A DNA stretch of 64,000 nucleotides, taken from the NCBI RefSeq assembly GCF_009827405.1, contig NZ_WTYY01000003.1, positions 62,001 through 126,000 on the forward strand, given 5' to 3'. This document shows positions 9,680 to 17,250 of this stretch, in pieces. The stretch's first letter is position 1; every line of letters starts with the position of its first letter. The DNA is from Alteraurantiacibacter aestuarii. GTDB taxonomy: Bacteria > Pseudomonadota > Alphaproteobacteria > Sphingomonadales > Sphingomonadaceae. Position numbers and translations under genes: made by a program. The notes beneath the pieces are model-generated. The model saw only the letters and a list, made by a program, of their open reading frames with translations, was not told the DNA's origin and made no database searches.

Positions 9680-9894
9680 ATCGAGCGGTATACATTTACA
9701 AAGGCCGATTGATCAAGTTTTTCAGCAATCGTCCGCCCTCGCCCTCATGAGCTGCAGAACCGGCCATTGCGCTTTGCGCCCCAATGTCGGACATGGACGC
9801 TCCGCGACCGATTGCCTGAATGCGGACATCAATTCGACACTGGTCGAAGGGCTAGACACTTGCGGACAGCCTGTTCAGGGGCGATATCGATTGC

Positions 9895-10710
9895 ATGCAG
9901 TTCAATTCGGAAAATCGCGATTCCGGTCTGGATGTTTCCAGGGTCGAACTGATTGACGCGCAACTTCGCGTGGGCGCGTTTTCGCCGCACCGCCACGATA
10001 CCTATACGATCGCGGTGACCACAGCTGGGGTGCAGTCGTTCAACTATCTGGGGAAGCGCTGGCAGTCGCAGCCCGGACAAGTGATGGTCCTGCATCCGGA
10101 CGAGCTGCACGATGGATACTGCTGCGACCAGGCCGGCTTTTCCTATCGGGCGGCCTATCTTCCGCCTGCTCATGTCCAGACTGTGGTCGGGGGTGCCGCG
10201 CTTCCATTTCTGGCTGAAGGGGTTTCAACCGACGCCGATCTGGTCGGTTCGGCGCTTCGACTGATCGCGATGTGTTCTGCCGGGAACGAGCTTTTCGGCT
10301 ATCAGGACGCACTCCACCAGTTTGTGTCTGCGATGCAGCGGTGCGAAGGCGGTCCGCCGGCCAGGCGGAGTGTCAATCGCGAAGCCGTGATGCGGGTGCG
10401 AGAATTCCTCGACAGCGTTCCTGCACCCGGGACGAACCTCGATCAGCTCGAAGAACTCGCCGGTTATGACCGCTGGCAGCTTTCGCGCGACTTCCGTGCG
10501 ATGCTGGGGACCAGCCCCTATCGCTATCTGCAATGCCGCAGGCTTGAGCGAGCTGGACAGCTGCTGCGCAGCGGGCTTGGCATGGCCGCAGCTGCCCACG
10601 AGGCCGGATTCGCGGACCAGAGCCACTTTGGCCGGGTCTTCAGGCGCACTTTTGGAACCACGCCATTGGCCTGGCACCGGTCCGGACCGACACGCACAAT
10701 CATTCTATAA
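9895..10710 (+). CDS. AraC family transcriptional regulator
   Basis: This 271-residue protein has an N-terminal cupin-like AraC_binding domain (FSPHRHDTYTIAVTTAGVQSF, HPDELHDG) and a C-terminal double helix-turn-helix. The second helix-turn-helix is the classic AAAAHEAGFADQSHFGRVFRRTFGTTPLAWHR. Such proteins usually activate nearby genes when a small effector binds the cupin. The CPBP protease gene starts 31 bp downstream and may be a partner or target. The effector is not evident. Confidence 0.92.
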   Translation: MQFNSENRDSGLDVSRVELIDAQLRVGAFSPHRHDTYTIAVTTAGVQSFNYLGKRWQSQPGQVMVLHPDELHDGYCCDQAGFSYRAAYLPPAHVQTVVGGAALPFLAEGVSTDADLVGSALRLIAMCSAGNELFGYQDALHQFVSAMQRCEGGPPARRSVNREAVMRVREFLDSVPAPGTNLDQLEELAGYDRWQLSRDFRAMLGTSPYRYLQCRRLERAGQLLRSGLGMAAAAHEAGFADQSHFGRVFRRTFGTTPLAWHRSGPTRTIIL

Positions 10711-10741
10711 GCCTGACCAGCCCGCGGGCTAAACAGCCGGA

Positions 10742-11683
10742 ATGAAACATACCATCTTTTCGCCCGAACCGCATGGCGGCTGGCTGCCCTGGGCCTGGCT
10801 TTCGCCAGTGGTCTGCATTCTGCTTGTCGCATTCTCCAGCCTCCCGCTCGATTATGGCCTGGAATGGATTGGCGTGATGGACGCCACCCGACAGCCAAGC
10901 TCCGCGTTCGGGTTTTGCCTGAACCTGCTGCTGCCATTCGCGGGGATGGGCGCTGCCGTCTGGGCCTGGTCGCGGTATGTCGAGCGCCGCAGCCTCGCGA
11001 CCATGGGCCTGACCGGCGAGCGACGGCTGCACAAGTATATGGCCGGATTGGCGATAGGAGTGGGCATGATCGCCCTGACGGTCGGCTCGATCTGGCTCGC
11101 CGGGGGCTTTGTCGGCGGAGATGTTCTTCCTGCCTTTTCCTCTACCGCATCGCTGTTCTGGATAGCGATCCTGCTGCCCTGCTTCGCTTTTCAATCTGGG
11201 GTAGAGGAATTCATCTTCCGTGGCTGGCTGCTCTCCACGGCGACACGTCGCTGGAACCTGGCGGCGGGGTTTATCGCTAGTTCGTGCGCATTCGCGTTTC
11301 TGCACTTTTCACCGCACCAGCCGCTTCGCGAAATCATCATGACCTTCACCTTCGGTCTATTTGCTTGCGCCTGGGCCTGGCGCGCGGGCAGCATCTGGGG
11401 TGTGATGGGCTGGCATGCGGGCTGGAACTGGATCACAGGCGTCGGCTTTGCCGTGCCGATCACCGGGTTCGATTTGAAGCTGCCGGCCTTGCTTGTGCAA
11501 CTGACGCCCACTGGTCCGGACGTCCTGACCGGAGGCCCTGCTGGACCCGAAGGCAGTGTACTGACCATCGGCCTGCTCGCTGCGGGCACGCTGCTCCTGC
11601 TGGCATGGCCCGGAGGCGCCCGGGGCACTGCACAGCGAGCACCGGAACGAGGCAGCGAAACGACAACGCGGGAATCCACATGA
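10742..11683 (+). CDS. CPBP family intramembrane glutamic protease (Abi/CAAX type)
   Basis: This 313-residue protein has about eight membrane segments. The family motifs are complete: EEFIFR (EExxxR), FAFLH (FxxxH) and HAGWN (HxxxN), so it should be catalytically competent. Family members process prenylated or other membrane peptides, or act in immunity to bacteriocins; the substrate here is unknown. It starts 31 bp after the AraC gene and is probably co-transcribed. The C-terminal 30 residues are hydrophilic and not conserved. Confidence 0.88.
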   Translation: MKHTIFSPEPHGGWLPWAWLSPVVCILLVAFSSLPLDYGLEWIGVMDATRQPSSAFGFCLNLLLPFAGMGAAVWAWSRYVERRSLATMGLTGERRLHKYMAGLAIGVGMIALTVGSIWLAGGFVGGDVLPAFSSTASLFWIAILLPCFAFQSGVEEFIFRGWLLSTATRRWNLAAGFIASSCAFAFLHFSPHQPLREIIMTFTFGLFACAWAWRAGSIWGVMGWHAGWNWITGVGFAVPITGFDLKLPALLVQLTPTGPDVLTGGPAGPEGSVLTIGLLAAGTLLLLAWPGGARGTAQRAPERGSETTTREST

Positions 11684-12129
11684 AGCCCCCGGCAAACGGC
11701 GGCTTTGTCGGCGGGTACGGACTAAGGCAGCTAACCGACCAAGCGGCAGCTGAGCCCGTCGTCACGCTTGGAAGCGGACGGTCTGTTTTCGGCCCAGTTT
11801 TCGTCGAAGTTTTGGAAGCAATGTATCAGCACAATTGGACAGTTTGCAGGCTAGAATCTGGCACTATCCCGGTTCCACAAGCCTCCAGATAAGGCGTACC
11901 GGGAACCCAAAGGCGCAAATTGCTCAAAACTCCGAATGATGCACATCCAGGATAGAAATATCACCTAATTGCGGTATTTTGCCGAGAGGTGATTTGTCTC
12001 CGATTTGCCGATCCAAGTCGTGACTTGCGCCCAAATCGGTCGATGCACACCCGAAATTTGCGGTTCAAACAATTGATACTATTAGGAAAATAAAAGCGGC
12101 ACCGCTGCGTCCGGTGTGCACGAAGTTGT
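11684..12129. other. gene-free stretch, AT-richer than flanks
   Basis: No convincing coding region is seen in these 446 bp. The only structure found is an inverted repeat, ATCACCT at 11960-11966 with AGGTGAT at 11987-11993, which could be a weak terminator or a protein site. The composition shift starts here, before the island boundary, consistent with debris of an older insertion. Confidence 0.5.
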
Positions 12130-12297
12130 CTATGCCCACAGAGCCAGCCACTTCTCTTTCCCGGCAATGCGAAACTTGAAACGCCAAAGCCGCGATCCAT
12201 TTGGAAAGACTTCGACATAGAGGCCCTTCGCATCGGCCTTCCTGTAAGGCTTGGCTTGCCGCTTGAAACCACGGATTTCTGTGTCTTTGAGCGCCAT
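12130..12297 (-). pseudogene. 5' fragment of a P4-type tyrosine integrase (relic)
   Basis: From ATG 12297 the 55-residue product MALKDTEIRGFKRQAKPYRK... resembles the DUF4102 N-terminal domain of P4-like integrases, including GLYVEVFPNGSRLWRFKFR. It aligns with residues 1-52 of the intact integrase at 37298-38506 (MSLNVQEIKGFRAADKSYKK...). It stops at TAG 12130 exactly where the family reads LGAYP, and no downstream integrase sequence is seen. It lies about 110 bp outside the left att copy, in the same orientation as the intact integrase relative to its att site. It is therefore probably the remains of a second tandem island. Confidence 0.75.
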
Positions 12298-12405
12298 TTG
12301 GGGGATTTCCCAGATGCAGTCGCGAACAATGAGCGACATTACGGGACAATAAATGGCAGATTTACCGGGGTTTGTCGATACTTTGGGGGGCATCGAGAAA
12401 CAGGA

Positions 12406-12432
12406 AAATGGTGCCAGAAGAGGACTCGAACC
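12406..12432. repeat. distal att site: partial copy of tRNA-Leu 3' end
   Basis: This segment matches 38681-38708 (the 3' end of the tRNA-Leu gene plus three bases) except for one missing C in the acceptor arm (GGTGCC against GGTGCCC) and one flanking base. It is the expected product of integration into a tRNA 3' end and marks the left edge of the island. Confidence 0.85.
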
Positions 12433-12483
12433 GCTCTCAGAATGTCGCAAAACTGCGAGAATCTTGACCTTGGTTACTTAAGT

Positions 12484-12507
12484 GAGGCCCCCGTTGGTGC
12501 CCCCAGA
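12484..12507. repeat. GCCCCC repeats near left island end (possible integrase arm sites)
   Basis: GAGGCCCCC (12484-12492) and GTGCCCCCAGA (12497-12507) echo the GCCCCCAA and GGCCCCCAGA motifs found between the integrase gene and the tRNA on the right. Matching short repeats inside both ends suggest integrase or excisionase arm-binding sites. Confidence 0.45.
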
Positions 12508-12635
12508 ATGCATTTTTACCAGAGGATTTGGGTCCCATCCTCGAAAAAGTCTAATGATTTCAAAGCCCGTCTTTTACAGCAAATTGATGGGAAAGACCAG
12601 CCATTTTGCCCCAACCGAGTGACTGAATTCAGGAG

Positions 12636-13616
12636 CTATCCGCGCGCCTTCGCCCACTCCTCCCAATAGGGCACTAGCTCATCAGGCAGGCAGTTCACAA
12701 ATTCGTGGCCCAATGAATATTGGGGCATCGCCTCGGCAACCGCGTCGAGCAGCGCCGCTCCCTGCACCGTGTCCTTACGCCGCTTGAGCGGGTTCCGCTT
12801 TGCCTGTGCACCCAACCAGAGTTTGTGGAGCGCGAACCAGCGGGGGTCAGGTGCGACGATACGTGCCGGGCTGCCATCACGGCACGGGACGACCTGGTCT
12901 ACCCGCCGACCGGGCAAGAGCCATTCCTGTTCGGGTAGAGGAACGGGTCGTGGCCGATCCTTTCCGGCCAGCGTTTCGACACGCGATGGTGCTACCAGCA
13001 ATTCGACTTCATAGGCCTTCGCGTTGCGCGCCTGAAATTCCCGCTCGGTATTAATCGTGAATGTCGGATCGACCGCTTTGAGCATGTCCCAAAGCTGCGT
13101 TCCGTCTTCCGGTTCGTCAGCCGTCCAGGCGAGATCGAAGTCCTCTGTTTCGTCCGGCACGTCGCGGAAAGTGCCCGCAGCTTCTAGCGCGTAGGCGGCC
13201 ATCGCATTTGTCCCGACCACAAGCAGATGGCTGCCGAGAAGCGAGCGCCTGTCTGCCTCTCGAAGGATAGGGCCTGCGTCCGCCGAAAGGAGCGGCAAGC
13301 GTAACGCGCGCGCAATCCGGCTGCTCTCGCCAAGGGCATCCCGCGCTCCGTCACGACGCTCCTTCAAAGCAGCCTTTGCAGCCTTGTATTCCTCCAACTG
13401 GGTTTGCTTTTCGTCGCCCCAAGCGCCGAGACTCTTCCCGTTCCCGCTTCGATCGAAGATCTCGTAGAGATACTCGTATTCGCCGACCTTCTTGCGCCTC
13501 AGGTCGTAAGGCATGGAATAGAGTTCGCGCTCGGCCTCGATCCACGCGTCATAGCGCTGGCGCATGTTGATGAGCGCGCGTTCCTGCTCTGCGGAGAAGG
13601 GTTGGATCACAGCCAT
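12636..13616 (-). CDS. GSU2403-family nucleotidyltransferase-fold protein
   Basis: This 326-residue protein has an N-terminal helical part (residues 1-110) and a nucleotidyltransferase-like core: LLVVGTNAMAAYALEAAG followed by the acidic ETEDFDLAW that would hold the metal-binding aspartates. A C-terminal segment carries the FALHKLWL motif typical of GSU2403/AbiEii-like proteins. The family is poorly characterised and often found on mobile elements; some relatives act as toxins or in phage defence. It is the first gene inside the left island end and points outward toward the att site. No obvious antitoxin partner adjoins it. The family call rests on recalled motifs. Confidence 0.7.
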   Translation of the reverse strand: MAVIQPFSAEQERALINMRQRYDAWIEAERELYSMPYDLRRKKVGEYEYLYEIFDRSGNGKSLGAWGDEKQTQLEEYKAAKAALKERRDGARDALGESSRIARALRLPLLSADAGPILREADRRSLLGSHLLVVGTNAMAAYALEAAGTFRDVPDETEDFDLAWTADEPEDGTQLWDMLKAVDPTFTINTEREFQARNAKAYEVELLVAPSRVETLAGKDRPRPVPLPEQEWLLPGRRVDQVVPCRDGSPARIVAPDPRWFALHKLWLGAQAKRNPLKRRKDTVQGAALLDAVAEAMPQYSLGHEFVNCLPDELVPYWEEWAKARG

Positions 13617-14106
13617 CGCTGCGATTTATCCCACAATTTTCCAAATTTCAATAAACGCGGGATAAATGGGCTCGAACCGGCGCAACGTGTAAAGATTTTC
13701 GCGTTTTCTTTGCATGTGCGTATCGACGTGCAAAGCGAAAGCGCGTTTGCTTGTCATATCGACTCAAGCTGCAATTCACGCGAAAATCGGTCTTCCGCTG
13801 CACCAGAACCGTAGATTCGGAACTGCATGGGCCTGAAGCGGGCACTGGAGAGAAAAATTCTTCCCGTCCCGGACTGTGCATAGCGATCCAACATCGTCCA
13901 ACCGCCAATGCGGAACGGCATGTGTTCTATTTTTGTTCTTTCCTACATCATTGCGATTCGCATAGCTTGGCGAGCGTCACCTAAGCCAAGGGTGGCGCTG
14001 AGTTGAACATCTGATTGCACGATCCGTAGCGGCAAACTGAAAGCAACCCATCGTCGCAGGGGACAAGCGGCAACGGTGACAGAACCTTGAAGCAAAGGAA
14101 TCTGTC
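13617..14106. other. gene-free stretch between NTase gene and AlpA gene
   Basis: These 490 bp are AT-richer than the flanks and hold no convincing coding frame. They must contain the divergent promoters for the NTase gene (leftward) and the AlpA-like gene (rightward). The AlpA gene has a good ribosome binding site, AAGGAA, at its right end. No strong repeat or hairpin was seen. Confidence 0.5.
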
Positions 14107-14298
14107 ATGTCGAATATCGAATTACTCACCTGCCATGAGGTCATGCGCCTGACTGGCATTCGCAGCCGGACTACGATCTGGCGACGCATCCGCCGGGGTG
14201 CCTTTCCTCATCCGATAGACATTGGCGGCGGACGTATCCGCTGGCGTTCCACTGACATCGAGGAGTGGATCGAAGCCCTCCCCCTGCGCAGCTATTGA
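14107..14298 (+). CDS. AlpA-family helix-turn-helix regulator / excisionase-like
   Basis: This 63-residue protein is a MerR-like winged helix of the AlpA (P4) family: ELLTCHEVMRLTGIRSRTTIWRRIRRGAFPHPIDIG followed by WRSTDIEEWIEAL. AlpA proteins regulate integrase genes or help excise integrative elements. AAGGAA seven bases before the ATG is a good ribosome binding site. It opens the rightward block leading to the mobilization genes and may control them as well as excision. Confidence 0.88.
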   Translation: MSNIELLTCHEVMRLTGIRSRTTIWRRIRRGAFPHPIDIGGGRIRWRSTDIEEWIEALPLRSY

Positions 14299-14341
14299 CC
14301 CCCTCCAAGGCGGGCAATGGCCCGCAGAAAGCATCTCCCCC

Positions 14342-14857
14342 ATGTCTATCCTTTCCATGATCAACGCGGTCCTGCAGAAGCATGGCTGGCTGATCACTCG
14401 CCTTCCGAGCAACGAAGAAGTGCGCGCGGCCCAGCTCGTCGAATTGCTCGTTGAAGACAATGCCGATGGGCGCGCCCGTCGACACACATTGCAGCCCTGG
14501 CTCTGGTACGAACGCCCGGTCCGTGAGCGGTTTGAGGGACAAGATTGTTGCCTCACTGTCGAGGGCCCGATCTACAGGAGCCGGGACGGAACCGGATATC
14601 CGCTCGGCAGCCAGGTTCGCACCGAATTCGGGTGGCTGGACCTCACGCCAGAAGAGACCAACCGGCTCGCAGATGAAGTCCGGTCAGCGATCGACCTCGC
14701 GCTACTTCGCTGGTTTACGCGCCCCGACATGGCGGAACGCCAGTTGCCTGCGCGCCAATCCCGCGAGCGCTATTTCGACGATTATGTCGCCCGCAATCTG
14801 ATCCTGTCTGCGACGCCTCCAACGGTATGCATGGAGCAAGACACCCATGCCAATTGA
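14342..14857 (+). CDS. hypothetical island protein
   Basis: This 171-residue protein was not recognised. The start MSILSMINAVLQKHGW at 14342 is preferred, because the longer frame back to 14222 would overlap the AlpA gene. The sequence contains a mixed region with PWLWYERPVRERFEG and a helical C-terminal part (LTPEETNRLADEVRSAIDLA). No signal peptide or membrane segment is seen. It lies 43 bp after the AlpA gene and before the possible oriT, so a role in element maintenance is plausible but unproven. Confidence 0.6.
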   Translation: MSILSMINAVLQKHGWLITRLPSNEEVRAAQLVELLVEDNADGRARRHTLQPWLWYERPVRERFEGQDCCLTVEGPIYRSRDGTGYPLGSQVRTEFGWLDLTPEETNRLADEVRSAIDLALLRWFTRPDMAERQLPARQSRERYFDDYVARNLILSATPPTVCMEQDTHAN

Positions 14858-14940
14858 CCGGAGAAAGACTGGGGAAAGAAGGGGCCACGATACTGCGTAT
14901 CGGACCCGTAATTTTCATACACACCCCACGCACGTGTGCA

Positions 14941-15061
14941 TCGAGGATTTCTGCGGGTTTGGCGGGATGCGGATAGCATCTCGCCCGCGCAGCAGGCCCC
15001 GAACCCGCGCAATTCCGCCATTCCTCGCGATGGCGGATAGCATCGCCGCTGGAGCGGACCG
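14941..15061. other. candidate origin of transfer (oriT)
   Basis: The 204-bp gap before the mobilization genes holds a perfect 7-bp inverted repeat, CCGCCAT (15015-15021) with ATGGCGG (15030-15036). It also holds an exact 12-bp direct repeat, GCGGATAGCATC, at 14969-14980 and 15033-15044. Direct plus inverted repeats immediately upstream of accessory, coupling and relaxase genes are typical of MobF oriT regions. No experimentally known nic sequence was recognised. Confidence 0.45.
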
Positions 15062-15433
15062 ATGAGTGCGCGGGCACAGACAGTGCGCCTCAGTCCGTCG
15101 CAATACCGGGTGCTGGCTGACTTCGCCAAGCGCAGAGGGCTGAGCGACTACGCCATGCTGGCGCGGGTCGTGGAAGCAGGCTTTCTCGCCATGCTTCACG
15201 GCACCGACAAGGAGACCGATCTCGCAGAACTGGCGCACGAGATCGGGGCGATATCGGCGCGCCTCGCCGAGGCTGAACGGGTGCTCGATCGTACCTTGTT
15301 CACCGCCTGTGCGGCCTACGCTTACGCCCGCCATGCCGCGCTGGGCACGAAGAAAACCGACGAGACAATTGCAGGCGAAGCGCGCGACGCGTTCGAGCGC
15401 CAGCGCTCGCTTGCTCTGGAGATCGAGCCATGA
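15062..15433 (+). CDS. small mobilization accessory protein (ribbon-helix-helix-like)
   Basis: This 123-residue protein begins with a segment like a ribbon-helix-helix or MobC domain (TVRLSPSQYRVLADFAKRRGLSDYAMLARVVEAG), followed by helices rich in Ala and Glu. It overlaps the coupling-protein gene by 4 bp (ATGA), so the two are translated together. Proteins of this type bind oriT and help the relaxase nick. The assignment comes mostly from position and the N-terminal pattern. Confidence 0.6.
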   Translation: MSARAQTVRLSPSQYRVLADFAKRRGLSDYAMLARVVEAGFLAMLHGTDKETDLAELAHEIGAISARLAEAERVLDRTLFTACAAYAYARHAALGTKKTDETIAGEARDAFERQRSLALEIEP

Positions 15434-17250
15434 ATTCGAACATCGATTTTGTCACCCGCGCCCATGCCCTTTGGCGCGTGCGTATGGCGCATTGGCAGCA
15501 ACGCTTCGGCTTCTTTGCCAAGCTCCTTCTTTTCAGCTGCGTCGCAGGAGCGATCATCACCCCGCTGCTCCGGCTTGGTCCGGAAGAGATAGCTGCTGTG
15601 GGTCACTTCATTGGAGCAAAGGCACTCTCATTGCTGGGCGAGTTCGCTGGCAAGGATTTCGACATGAGGATCACGGTCAACGGCGAGAGGCTGATCGTCC
15701 CCGCTTCCGTTATTGCCAACGATCCCGCAACTGCCGCGAACTTCTTCTGGACTGTGAGACAGGTAATTGGAGGCACGCTCGCGGGGCTGGCCATCGGCAT
15801 TTTCCTATCGGTTGTGGTCAAAAGATCGATGTCTGAGCAAGGCAAGGATACGCTTGCCGACCGGGTCATCGGCGGCACTCGCGTAGCGGACGAAGAGGAT
15901 GTTGCGGCACAGACCACTTTACTTTGCGGCAGGGACGCCCTGCGCATCGGTCCGGTCCCAATTCCGCGCCGGATCGAGACCCGTCACTTTGCCTTTCTCG
16001 GCACCACCGGCAGCGGCAAGACCACTGTCCTTCGCCAGATGCTCGATGGAATCGAAAGGCGCGGCGAAGCGGCGCTGGTCTATGACACATCGGGCGAGTT
16101 CATAGCTCACTATTACAACCCCGCGCGCGGTGACATCATCCTCAATCCCTTCGATGCGCGCTGCGCCTTCTGGACGCCGTTCGACGAGATATCGCATCCC
16201 GCCGATGCCGACCGGATTGCACGCCAGCTGGTTTCGGAAACCAGCAGCCAGGATGATGATGTCTGGCTCGAAACAAGCCGTATTCTTGTCGCCAACATGA
16301 TCCGCTCGCTCTGGGCGGAAAAGAACTGCAGCCTCGAAGCCCTGCTCGAAGCCTTGCAGGTCAAGGACAAGGAGCAGTTGAAGGAGTGGCTGGGACATAC
16401 GTCGTCGGCCCGCACCTTTGCCAACGATGCTGACCGTGCCACCGGCAGTGTGCTGTTCATGCTCGCCAAGGCGGCAAACCTGATCCAATTCCTGAAGGTC
16501 GAAGATGAGGGAGAGGACCGCTTTGCCTTCCGCGACTTCATCGCGAAGCTGGACGAGTGCGAGGGTGCAAAGCCGTGGATCTTTGTCCCCCGCAAGGAAG
16601 ACTACTTCGAAGCGTCCAAGCCACTCATGGCATGCTGGCTCGAATGCGCGGCGAGTGCGGTGCTGGGTCTGTCGCCCTCGCCAGACCGCCGCATCTGGTT
16701 CGTGCTCGACGAGCTGGCTGACCTGCCCCGTGTCGAGAACCTTGCGCGTCTTTTGCCAGAGGGCCGCAAGTTCGGCGCAGCGATTGTGCTGACCTTCCAG
16801 GCGCTCGGGCAGATGCGCAATCGCTACGGCGCGAACATCGCCGAGGCCATGCTGGCGTGCTGCAACACCAAGCTGTTCCTGCAAACCGTCGATCAGGAAA
16901 CCCGCAAATGGGCGAGTGAAACCATCGGCCAGTGCGAGGTGGAATTGCGCGTTGCCACCGACACACTGTCAATTGGCAGCGAAGTGCCGCGCACCACCAT
17001 CGCGACCCAGCGCCAGTTCCGCCCCGCAGTGCTTGAAAGCGAATTGCGGCTCAGTCCGCATCAGGGCTACCTGCTGCTTCCCGATGGCCTGCCAGTCGCG
17101 CGTATCGGTCTTACCGCTGATCACATCAACCGCCGTGGCGAGCCTCGTCAGCCCGGTTACGTGCCAGGCGATCCGGCGGATACGCTGTGGAGCCGGGTGA
17201 GCGAGATCGCGAAGGGTGCCGAGCCCGATGCTAAACCGGGACCGGTTTGA
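15430..17250 (+). CDS. type IV coupling protein (TraD/VirD4-like)
   Basis: This 606-residue membrane ATPase should link the relaxase-DNA complex to a secretion channel. There are two N-terminal membrane segments (FGFFAKLLLFSCVAGAIITP and VIGGTLAGLAIGIFLSVVV). A Walker A, GTTGSGKT, lies at about residues 191-198, and a Walker B in IWFVLDELADLP. The C-terminal TraG-D/TraM-recognition part (VLTFQALGQMRNRYG) is present. It overlaps the preceding and following genes. The element lacks its own mating-pair genes, so this protein would have to dock on a helper system. Confidence 0.92.
   Translation: MNSNIDFVTRAHALWRVRMAHWQQRFGFFAKLLLFSCVAGAIITPLLRLGPEEIAAVGHFIGAKALSLLGEFAGKDFDMRITVNGERLIVPASVIANDPATAANFFWTVRQVIGGTLAGLAIGIFLSVVVKRSMSEQGKDTLADRVIGGTRVADEEDVAAQTTLLCGRDALRIGPVPIPRRIETRHFAFLGTTGSGKTTVLRQMLDGIERRGEAALVYDTSGEFIAHYYNPARGDIILNPFDARCAFWTPFDEISHPADADRIARQLVSETSSQDDDVWLETSRILVANMIRSLWAEKNCSLEALLEALQVKDKEQLKEWLGHTSSARTFANDADRATGSVLFMLAKAANLIQFLKVEDEGEDRFAFRDFIAKLDECEGAKPWIFVPRKEDYFEASKPLMACWLECAASAVLGLSPSPDRRIWFVLDELADLPRVENLARLLPEGRKFGAAIVLTFQALGQMRNRYGANIAEAMLACCNTKLFLQTVDQETRKWASETIGQCEVELRVATDTLSIGSEVPRTTIATQRQFRPAVLESELRLSPHQGYLLLPDGLPVARIGLTADHINRRGEPRQPGYVPGDPADTLWSRVSEIAKGAEPDAKPGPV

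Noticed and set aside
14847-15065. 72-codon frame between the hypothetical gene and the mobilization genes
   Set aside because: It has no recognisable features, overlaps both neighbours, and covers the repeat-rich candidate oriT.
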